Positions 32,356 to 38,118 of a DNA stretch of 38,118 nucleotides are shown here, piece by piece. Positions within the stretch are counted from its first letter, which is position 1. Each line of letters starts with the position of its first letter. The stretch lies in assembly GCA_016931215.1 (NCBI GenBank), contig JAFGFD010000135.1:1-38118 (forward strand), written 5' to 3'. Under the pieces are notes generated by a model, which worked only from the letters and a program-made list of their open reading frames with translations, was not told the DNA's origin and did no database searches. A program made the translations under genes and the position numbers. Source of the DNA: Candidatus Omnitrophota bacterium (GTDB taxonomy: Bacteria; Omnitrophota; Gorgyraeia; JAHIPI01).

Positions 32356-33591
32356 TCATTTGTAAAAAATAGCCTGGTACCTCTTGGGTATAGTTGCCTC
32401 TATATAGATTCCTTTATCGGTATACTCGGTCTTTTTAACCTTGCCATACTCGTGTATTATATTGAATTTCTTCATCTCGTCATGCGGGATCGTTATCTTT
32501 ATCTCCGTCATAAGGTTCGACAATTCGCGGACCAGTCTGTCTATCAGGTCTTCCAGGCCTTGTCTTTTAAGGGCGGATATTATGACCGGTGAATCGAAAT
32601 GATGTCTGATGCCGGATAAGACTATATCATCGTCTATCTTATCCTTTTTATTCAACACGTTTATCAACGGCTTATCGTCTATTTCAAGATCCCTGAGCAC
32701 GGCGCGGACGGAATTGCTGCATTCGACGATCTTCGGGTTACTGGCATCTATGACATGAAGCAGCATATCGGCGCCGCGGGCCTCTTCGAGTGTGGCCTTG
32801 AATGACTCGACCAAATGGTGCGGTAGATTGTGTATGAAGCCGACTGTATCGGAGAAGACGATGCGTTGATTGTCAGGCAGCGTATACTTTCGCACCGTAG
32901 GGTCCAACGTGCTGAAGAGTTTATCCATGACATACGCGTGTGAGCCGGTGAGGGCATTGAAGAGTGTCGATTTACCTGCATTCGTATAGCCCACCAACGC
33001 GACCGTACAGGTCGTGAACCGTTCTCTCTGCTTTCTGCGCGCGTGCCTCTGCCTCGTAGCGCTATCGAGCTCCTCCTTGAGATGCGCGATCTTGTCGCGG
33101 ATCCTTCTTCTGTCAAGCTCGAGTTTCTTTTCGCCGGGCCCCCTTGTGCCGATTCCGCCTCCTAACCGCGAAAGGATAATGCCCTTGCCGGTGAGGCGCG
33201 GCAATGCATATATCAGTTGCGCCAATTCCACCTGGATCGTACCCTCCTTAGAATGCGCCCTTTGTGCGAATATATCCAAGATCAACTGTGTCCTGTCTAT
33301 CGTCTTTATCTCCAGCACCTCCTCGAGGTTTCTCTGCTGGGTCGGGCTTAAATCATGATTGAAGATAACGACATCGCAGCCTTTTTCCCGAGCGACAGAA
33401 CCAATCTGGTCCACTTTACCTTTCCCTATTAGGAACTTCGGCGAAAATTCCGCAAGTCTTGCCGTAACCTCCGCAAGTATACTGACTCTGCTTGAGGTCG
33501 CCAGTTCCTTCAACTCAGCAGCCAGATCCTCAACGCTCCATTCTCTGTCTTCCGAGACATGTTTCAAAGTTACTAAGACGGCTCTTTCCAT
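32356..33591 (-). CDS. hflX: Ribosome-associated GTPase HflX
   Basis: GTPase of 411 residues that splits or rescues ribosomes under stress. The N-terminal HflX domain shows [34 protein letters not shown] and [29 protein letters not shown], then the glycine-rich [22 protein letters not shown] linker and coiled coil. The G domain has [10 protein letters not shown] (G1), [17 protein letters not shown] (G3 and switch II) and NKKDKID (G4). A short C-terminal domain follows. The start overlaps the miaA 3' end by 19 nt, a pairing common in bacteria (miaA-hfq-hflX), but hfq is absent here. Its end is about 40 bases upstream of the heat-shock promoter. Confidence 0.96.
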   Translation of the reverse strand: MERAVLVTLKHVSEDREWSVEDLAAELKELATSSRVSILAEVTARLAEFSPKFLIGKGKVDQIGSVAREKGCDVVIFNHDLSPTQQRNLEEVLEIKTIDRTQLILDIFAQRAHSKEGTIQVELAQLIYALPRLTGKGIILSRLGGGIGTRGPGEKKLELDRRRIRDKIAHLKEELDSATRQRHARRKQRERFTTCTVALVGYTNAGKSTLFNALTGSHAYVMDKLFSTLDPTVRKYTLPDNQRIVFSDTVGFIHNLPHHLVESFKATLEEARGADMLLHVIDASNPKIVECSNSVRAVLRDLEIDDKPLINVLNKKDKIDDDIVLSGIRHHFDSPVIISALKRQGLEDLIDRLVRELSNLMTEIKITIPHDEMKKFNIIHEYGKVKKTEYTDKGIYIEATIPKRYQAIFYK

Positions 33592-34526
33592 ATCTTTTTA
33601 TTGCCCTTTTTTAGAACAGAATCTGCTATATTATTTATAAAGGTACTGTACTTGTCATTGTCGCGGAGATTGAACCACGTCGCGGAGGCATCTTTGCGAA
33701 ACCAAGTCATCTGCCTCTTAGCGTAACGACGCGTGTTCCTCTTGATTATCTCTTTTGTCTGAGGCAGAGTAAATTTTCCGTCCAAATAATCGACGATCTC
33801 TTTGTAACCGAGGACTGCGCCGGCCGTCCGGCTCAGTCTTATCCCCCTCAATCTCGATACCTCTTCCGCTACCCCCTGTTTGAACATCATCTCGACGCGG
33901 CTATCGATCCTTCCGTATAGCGCCTGTCGCGGTCTGGATAAGATGAATAACGCGATCTCATATCTGTCGCGGATACCTTCTGTCTTCAGGTGCTCATCGG
34001 AGATGCGACTGCCCGTAAGCTTATATATCTCCAGGGCCCTTATTATTCTTCTTGCATCATTCATGTGTATCTTGGAAGCGTACACAGGGTCGATCTTGAG
34101 CAATCGGCCATAAAGATAATCACCTCCTTTCTTGGCGGCGACTGCTTTAAGATGCATCCTATACCCCTCATCCTTGGGCGGCGATGGAAACAATCCGTTT
34201 ATAAACGAGCGGGCATACAGGCCGGTGCCGCCCACGACAATGGGCACCTTCCCTCTTCCCAAGATTTGAACGGTGATCCGATCGGCCCTCCCGACGAAAT
34301 CGGCAGCGCTCCATTCTTCGGACGGATCGAGAAAACCTATCAGATGATGTCTTGCCGACTTGAGCAACCGTTTCTGAGGCTGCTGGCTTATGATGCGCAT
34401 CCCTTTATAAACCTGCATGGAATCGCAGGAGATTATCTCTCCTTTGATCCTATCGGCGAGCTTTACCGCAAATTCGCTTTTGCCGATCCCCGTGGGGCCA
34501 AGAACAAAAACTATATTTGGCTTCAT
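33573..34526 (-). CDS. miaA: tRNA dimethylallyltransferase
   Basis: Adds the dimethylallyl group to A37 of tRNAs that read UNN codons; 317 residues. [17 protein letters not shown] is the P-loop. [13 protein letters not shown] has the DSxQVY substrate motif, and [18 protein letters not shown] and [16 protein letters not shown] are further signatures. The [16 protein letters not shown] and [14 protein letters not shown] blocks belong to the tRNA-binding and core regions. It provides the substrate of MiaB, encoded about 2 kb upstream in the same direction. The start lies 12 bases after the MFS gene stop. Confidence 0.96.
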   Translation of the reverse strand: MKPNIVFVLGPTGIGKSEFAVKLADRIKGEIISCDSMQVYKGMRIISQQPQKRLLKSARHHLIGFLDPSEEWSAADFVGRADRITVQILGRGKVPIVVGGTGLYARSFINGLFPSPPKDEGYRMHLKAVAAKKGGDYLYGRLLKIDPVYASKIHMNDARRIIRALEIYKLTGSRISDEHLKTEGIRDRYEIALFILSRPRQALYGRIDSRVEMMFKQGVAEEVSRLRGIRLSRTAGAVLGYKEIVDYLDGKFTLPQTKEIIKRNTRRYAKRQMTWFRKDASATWFNLRDNDKYSTFINNIADSVLKKGNKKIWKEPS

Positions 34527-34538
34527 GCGCTATATCCT

Positions 34539-35696
34539 TTATTGCGGAAATTTCGGGATGCGTATCTTGCCTCTTGCCATAGATATCTCAAAGATTATAA
34601 TAATTACCAACATAAAAAATGCAAATACATAAGGAGTCCTGATGCCTAATGTGCCTGCCGTTACGCCTCCCACTAGGGGACCCAAAAACGCCCCCGCTCC
34701 TATAAAGCCCTCATGAAGGCCGCTCCTCTTACCCTTGTCGATGAAACCGTAGAGTGAGTAGAAGATACTGGAAAAATACGTCATGCCGCCGGATATTCCC
34801 AACAGGAAAAACGCTATCATAAGATAAACGACTCCGGAATTTCTCATTAGTATGGCAAGGGCTAAGAGGGCCAAGGCCTGACATGCGACCAACGGGGTAA
34901 GCCGATAATGCCATCTTGCCGTCTTTCCCAAAATAAAAAATACAAAAGTCTGCGCCAGCATCATTATAAAAATCAAAATTCCGATGAAGCCGCTTGAAAA
35001 ACCCAACTCGATGCCCAGCTTAGGAAATATGTTTCTCACCGTGCCTACTATGTACCAGCTTGCAAAATTGGCGAACCAGGCAATGTAGAGGTATCTCTCG
35101 GACTCCTTGGGCCTGTCGTTCTCGGTCTGGATGAAGACCTTGCGGGCGGGCTCATCCTCCGTCTCAGAGACGATCGGCTGCCTGAGAAGAATAAAAAATA
35201 CAATACATAAAAGAGTTACGCCGAAAAAGAAAGGCGCCTTATAATCTATCGAGAATAGGAAACCAGATATCAAAAACCCAAAAGTGAGTCCGGCGCACCA
35301 GAATATATTGAAGTATTTTAGCGAACGAAGGAGCGCCTTTTTATCCAGACCCTGAGAGAGCCATGACTGTATTGTCGGCCAAAAAAGAGCCATCGAGAAC
35401 GCAGCGGGGATATATAACGCAAATACACATTTGATATCATGCGACAAGGGAAGGATTAAGTATGAGACTACAAAAAGTACGCAGCCCGACAGGAGGACCG
35501 TCCTGCGGTTCATCCTATCGCTCAACCTTCCGAACGCGACTACCCCGGATGAATAGATCAATGCACCAAGGGCGCCAAAGAGTCCAAGGGTGAGAGAAGA
35601 AGCTTCGAATCTATATATAAGAAGGAGGGGCAACGAGAGTAGGACAACCCCTAAAGCAAAATCGGCTAAAAACGCGGCGATGTAAAAATTGATCAT
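34539..35696 (-). CDS. Major facilitator superfamily transporter
   Basis: Inner-membrane transporter of 385 residues with about 12 hydrophobic helices in two halves. The loop after helix 2 carries the MFS motif A variant GRLSDRMNRRTVLL. The region between the halves (about 180-205, RQPIVSETEDEPARKVFIQTENDRPKESE) is hydrophilic, as expected for the central cytoplasmic loop. Helix 11 has GFIGAGAFLGPLVGG. The substrate cannot be inferred; the sequence looks like the sugar/drug efflux type of MFS. It precedes miaA closely (12 nt) and may share its transcript. Upstream is a 267-base gap full of short repeats. Confidence 0.87.
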   Translation of the reverse strand: MINFYIAAFLADFALGVVLLSLPLLLIYRFEASSLTLGLFGALGALIYSSGVVAFGRLSDRMNRRTVLLSGCVLFVVSYLILPLSHDIKCVFALYIPAAFSMALFWPTIQSWLSQGLDKKALLRSLKYFNIFWCAGLTFGFLISGFLFSIDYKAPFFFGVTLLCIVFFILLRQPIVSETEDEPARKVFIQTENDRPKESERYLYIAWFANFASWYIVGTVRNIFPKLGIELGFSSGFIGILIFIMMLAQTFVFFILGKTARWHYRLTPLVACQALALLALAILMRNSGVVYLMIAFFLLGISGGMTYFSSIFYSLYGFIDKGKRSGLHEGFIGAGAFLGPLVGGVTAGTLGIRTPYVFAFFMLVIIIIFEISMARGKIRIPKFPQ

Positions 35697-35719
35697 TTAC
35701 TAGACTATAGTTTTATATA

Positions 35720-35826
35720 GGTTTATGGCTAACGGTGTATGGTTCATGGAATTTTGCTTCTCCGTTAACCGATAACCGCAAACCGTGAACCGGTCCTTTA
35801 AAACCGTAAACCATTAACCGCGAACC
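35720..35826. repeat. Degenerate 7-base tandem repeat in two inverted arms (locus D, word GGTTNAY)
   Basis: Left arm GGTTTAT GGCTAAC, GGTGTAT GGTTCAT (35720-35747). The right arm runs in one phase from 35762 to 35826: CCGTTAA CCGATAA, CCGCAAA CCGTGAA, a 14-base unit, then CCGTAAA CCATTAA and CCGCGAA. Read on the minus strand these are GGTTNNN words, matching loci A and B. This is the longest array in the window. Confidence 0.8.
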
Positions 35827-35849
35827 TAAGTGCTATTTTTATTTGTATC

Positions 35850-35881
35850 CTGGTGACCTAGTGACTTTGCGCTTCTATAAC
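35850..35881. repeat. Degenerate 8-base repeat (locus H2, related to H1)
   Basis: CTGGTGAC CTAGTGAC is followed by TTTGCGCTTCTATAAC. The same order of words, with TTGTGCGCTTATAAC at the end, occurs at 24740-24777, so the two are diverged copies of one repeat. No coding potential is seen. Confidence 0.45.
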
Positions 35882-35908
35882 AGAGTTTTTTCCGTAAACC
35901 GTATTATA

Positions 35909-35957
35909 GTCTATCGTCTATTGTCTATCGTCTATTGTCTATCGTCTATTGTCTATA
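35909..35957. repeat. Perfect 7/14-base tandem repeat (locus E, word GTCTATC/GTCTATT)
   Basis: GTCTATCGTCTATT is repeated three times without a mismatch (35909-35950), followed by GTCTATA. This is the least degenerate array in the window and therefore the youngest or most recently expanded. It ends six bases from the stop codon of the TPR/SPOR gene. Together with loci D and H2 it fills the gap between that gene and the MFS gene. Confidence 0.85.
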
Positions 35958-35963
35958 GACCGA

Positions 35964-36806
35964 TTACGGATATATCTTAACATCATACCCGGCGTTCTTC
36001 AATCTCAGGGCCATATCTTCCGCATCGTTAAAATTATTATACTGCCCCACCCTTACTCTGTAGAAACGTTCTTCCCCGAGCAGAGTCGTGTGGATAGTCG
36101 CGTCGAAACCCTGTTTTTTCAATTCCTCGCTCAGCCTCTGCGCGTTCTTCCACTTACCGAAAGAGGCTACTTGAACACTGTAGGTCAAGAAATCAAAACT
36201 CCCTCCCGACAAAAGGTTCGCCTCTAGGCTGTAAGGATACGCCTTGGTCAACCGGTTGAAGTTCTCTTGGGCCTTGGTATCATCCCCCAATGCGGAATAG
36301 CATTCCCCCAGCCTGTAATACACTATATGGAGATATTGAGAATCCGGAAAATAACGCAGAATCTTTTCGTAATAATCGACGGCCGTTTTATAATTACCCT
36401 CCAGAAAATACGAATCGGCAAGCCCGATATAGGCGTTGTCCAGCAATTCCTCATTATCGCTGTGATTCACCACTGTCGAAAAACGGTTACGCGCCTCATC
36501 GAATCTGCCCATCTTCAACAGTGCCCTTCCCATAAGATGTTGAAGCTCGCTGTCCGTTTTGCTTGCATAGGACTGATAATGGCCTGCTGTTCTTAAGACC
36601 TCTTCATAATCCCCCTGAACGAATGCCTGCTCAGCTTTCTTCAAAGCCGAACTCTTATCGTACCCTCCGGAGCCGGACTCATCTTCGGAAGGGCCTCTAT
36701 CGAAGAATCCCCTGGCGCAATAAGCCGTAGAGAATGCGGCGTCCAATATAAACAAAGCGAGAACAGCCATTAACGCAAGGTTATAAATTATTCTCTTCTT
36801 ATCCAT
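35964..36806 (-). CDS. TPR-repeat and SPOR-domain envelope protein
   Basis: A 280-residue exported protein. The N-terminus has a hydrophobic signal (IIYNLALMAVLALFILDAAF). AYC near residue 30 is a poor lipobox, so a plain signal peptide or anchor is more likely than a lipoprotein. About three tetratricopeptide repeats span residues 50-190 (AEQAFVQGDYEEVL, GRALLKMGRFDEARNRF, ADSYFLEGNYKTAVDYYEKIL, GECYSALGDDTKAQENF). The C-terminal 70 residues are a SPOR domain (YSVQVASFGKWKNAQRLSEELKKQGFDATI, RVRVGQYNNFNDAEDMALRLKNAGYDVKI), which binds denuded peptidoglycan glycans. A role in cell division or wall-linked assembly is likely. No ribosome site precedes the ATG (see the promoter entry). Confidence 0.88.
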   Translation of the reverse strand: MDKKRIIYNLALMAVLALFILDAAFSTAYCARGFFDRGPSEDESGSGGYDKSSALKKAEQAFVQGDYEEVLRTAGHYQSYASKTDSELQHLMGRALLKMGRFDEARNRFSTVVNHSDNEELLDNAYIGLADSYFLEGNYKTAVDYYEKILRYFPDSQYLHIVYYRLGECYSALGDDTKAQENFNRLTKAYPYSLEANLLSGGSFDFLTYSVQVASFGKWKNAQRLSEELKKQGFDATIHTTLLGEERFYRVRVGQYNNFNDAEDMALRLKNAGYDVKIYP

Positions 36807-36813
36807 AACTCAG

Positions 36814-36842
36814 ATTCTAACATAATAAAACTGTTTATTCAA
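36814..36842 (-). promoter_or_regulatory. Probable promoter giving a leaderless TPR/SPOR mRNA
   Basis: On the minus strand TTGAAT (36842-36837) and TAGAAT (36819-36814) are 17 bases apart, with a TGT extended -10. The -10 ends only seven bases before the ATG at 36806, so the transcript would start at or within about two bases of the start codon. The missing Shine-Dalgarno sequence agrees with this. Confidence 0.5.
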
Positions 36843-36865
36843 GAGGCCGATTGACCTATATGGCC

Positions 36866-38056
36866 TTACGCCATCTTCGAGGTTTCATGCCTGTGCGACG
36901 ATCTCTTGTTTCCGGAGATCTTCTTCTGCAGGTCCAATAACCTCCTATGCCTGTCTTTCTTTACCGCATCCTCTACGTTATCCTCGAACTCGCTCGATTT
37001 GGCCGGCGGTCTGGGAGAATACTTGAATATATATGCCGCATCAAACCCGATGCGTTTTAACAAATCGACCGTCTTTTCAAAATCGGTATCGCTCTCCCCG
37101 GGAAAACCCACAATGATATCCGTTGTCAAATTGCATTCAGGGACATACCGTCTGAGTTCTTCGACTAAATGCTTGTAATGGCGCACACTATAACCTCTAT
37201 TCATCGCCTTGAGAATCCTGTCCGACCCCGACTGCAGAGGCATGTGGAGGTGTTTGTAAATCTTCGGGAGGCTCCTCATCGTCGTAAAGAGCTCTACCTC
37301 CGTGTCTTTTGGGTGGCATGTGACAAACCGTATTCTTTTAACAGCCTCTATTCTATGAATATCCTCCAATAATCGTATAAAATCATAATGCGTATCCAGA
37401 TCCTTGCCGTAAGAATTGACGTTCTGGCCGAGCAGCGTAATTGCCGATATGCCCAGTTCTGTAGCGGCTTTTACTTCATCTAAAATATTGGATTTTTTTC
37501 GGGACCGCTGCCTTCCTCTCACATAAGGCACTATGCAATACGAACAAAAATTATCGCATCCCTCGCTGATAGAGACATAGGCTGAATTTCTATCTCCGTA
37601 AAAAAACGGCGTAACGCGGTCGGGCCTCTCGGTAAAATCGATGGCCAAGACCCTCTTTCTATTTTTAATCACATCGTCTATCAAGCCGGGTAATTTATAA
37701 ATAGAGGCGGGGCCGACCACCAAATCCACATGAGGCAGTCTTTTAAAGACTATATTCTTGTCCTGTTGCGCCGTGCATCCGATAAAGCCGAGGACGATGT
37801 CCGGTTTCCTTCTCTTAAGCTTTGCCAAGGTTCCCATGTTGCTGTAAGCCCGCTGTTCGGCGTGATGCCTCACGGAACATGTATTAAAAAGTATGCAGTC
37901 GGCATCCTCGATCTTCTCTGTCATCCTCCATCCCCTCTCGAGAAGGAGGCCCGAGATTATCTCCGAATCCCTGTCATTCATCTGACAGCCGAAAGTCCGG
38001 ATGTACACACTACGTCCGGCTTTGTCATAAGTCCTTCTATCTCTTGAAGTTGGCAA
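36866..38056 (-). CDS. miaB: tRNA-2-methylthio-N6-dimethylallyladenosine synthase MiaB, lacking the TRAM domain
   Basis: Radical-SAM methylthiotransferase that adds a methylthio group at C2 of i6A37 in tRNA. The N-terminal MTTase domain has Cys24 (FGCQMN), Cys60 (FNTCSVR) and Cys94 (FIGCTAQ) for one Fe-S cluster. The radical-SAM triad is CDNFCSYC (Cys167, 171, 174), followed by VRGRQRSR, LLGQNVNSYG and HMPLQSGSDRILKAMNR. These fit MiaB better than MtaB or RimO. At 396 residues it stops after LLDLQKKI, where a TRAM RNA-binding domain of about 60 residues normally follows. The start used is TTG at 38056 with GAGGTG upstream; a GTG at 38008 is an alternative. Confidence 0.9.
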   Translation of the reverse strand: MPTSRDRRTYDKAGRSVYIRTFGCQMNDRDSEIISGLLLERGWRMTEKIEDADCILFNTCSVRHHAEQRAYSNMGTLAKLKRRKPDIVLGFIGCTAQQDKNIVFKRLPHVDLVVGPASIYKLPGLIDDVIKNRKRVLAIDFTERPDRVTPFFYGDRNSAYVSISEGCDNFCSYCIVPYVRGRQRSRKKSNILDEVKAATELGISAITLLGQNVNSYGKDLDTHYDFIRLLEDIHRIEAVKRIRFVTCHPKDTEVELFTTMRSLPKIYKHLHMPLQSGSDRILKAMNRGYSVRHYKHLVEELRRYVPECNLTTDIIVGFPGESDTDFEKTVDLLKRIGFDAAYIFKYSPRPPAKSSEFEDNVEDAVKKDRHRRLLDLQKKISGNKRSSHRHETSKMA

Positions 38057-38118
38057 TCTAATTGCACCTCATCTAAAAGCGTTTTGAAAGGCTCGTATAG
38101 CTCATATCTAGCGAGCTT
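37978..38118 (-). CDS. Possible C-terminal end of an upstream gene (partial, uncertain)
   Basis: A minus-strand frame is open from the right edge to TGA at 37980-37978 and reads as plausible protein (ARYELYEPFKTLLDEVQ, LQEIEGLMTKPD). It overlaps the start of miaB by 79 nt if miaB begins at TTG, which is long for a real overlap. Either miaB starts further in or this frame is chance. I recognise no family in 46 residues. Confidence 0.25.
   Translation of the reverse strand, partial: KLARYELYEPFKTLLDEVQLDCQLQEIEGLMTKPDVVCTSGLSAVR

Noticed and set aside
35909-35957. CRISPR or protein-binding iteron array (origin)
   Set aside because: Unit length is 7 bases with no spacers; no dnaA, dnaN or rep gene and no DnaA boxes nearby, so an origin is not supported.

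Overview
The window is about 38 kb from a diderm (Gram-negative-type) bacterium of moderate G+C. An LptD-type outer-membrane LPS assembly protein and an O-antigen/capsule-like sugar cluster show the outer membrane. The gene set (short-type RmlC, HrcA-GrpE-DnaK-DnaJ under CIRCE, UgpC/MsmK-type ATPase, ROK kinase, DUF1015, FmdB, VanZ) would fit an uncultured lineage such as Omnitrophota. That placement is an inference from gene content, not something I could test. All genes but one lie on the minus strand, so transcription runs from high to low coordinates. No rRNA, tRNA or CRISPR was found, and no gene-free stretch exceeds 300 bases.

Region 1 (1-17417, minus) is a tightly packed surface-polysaccharide locus. 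In transcription order it holds a GT2 transferase, a DegT aminotransferase, a GT2 transferase, ugd, rmlC, rmlA, rmlB, rmlD, a UDP-GlcNAc dehydrogenase, a UDP-sugar 4-epimerase, a UDP-glucuronate decarboxylase, another GT2, another DegT, an unusual GT-like protein, a methyltransferase and three GT4 transferases. The last GT4 runs off the left edge. Together these can supply dTDP-L-rhamnose, UDP-glucuronate, UDP-xylose and probably UDP-N-acetylgalactosaminuronate, plus one or two amino sugars, and the transferases that assemble them. No flippase, polymerase or export gene is in the window.

Region 2 (17418-18718) is a divergent promoter region followed by the only plus-strand gene, a GT39-like membrane protein. 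It ends 4 nt from the convergent lptD.

Region 3 (18723-27529, minus) is a mixed metabolic and envelope block: lptD, a small transaldolase, a ROK sugar kinase, a sugar-ABC ATPase, accD, an orphan corrinoid protein, a DUF1015 protein, a VanZ-like protein and an FmdB zinc ribbon.

Region 4 (27610-32314) is the heat-shock operon hrcA-grpE-dnaK-dnaJ with a strong sigma70-type promoter and a perfect CIRCE operator. Its HrcA lacks the usual middle domain. Region 5 (32356-38118) has miaB (without a TRAM domain), a TPR/SPOR envelope protein with a probable leaderless promoter, an MFS transporter, miaA and hflX.

The most unusual signal is non-coding. At least seven intergenic sites carry degenerate tandem repeats with a strict 7-base period, often arranged as two inverted arms. 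The 'word' differs between sites (GGTTNAY, NATAGAC, NACGCTA, GTCGTNC), but the period and the tight packing between stop and start codons are shared. A related 7-8-base family (CTTGTGNN-like) occurs twice. A different paired hairpin/direct repeat at 25469-25571 looks like a REP/MITE-type element.
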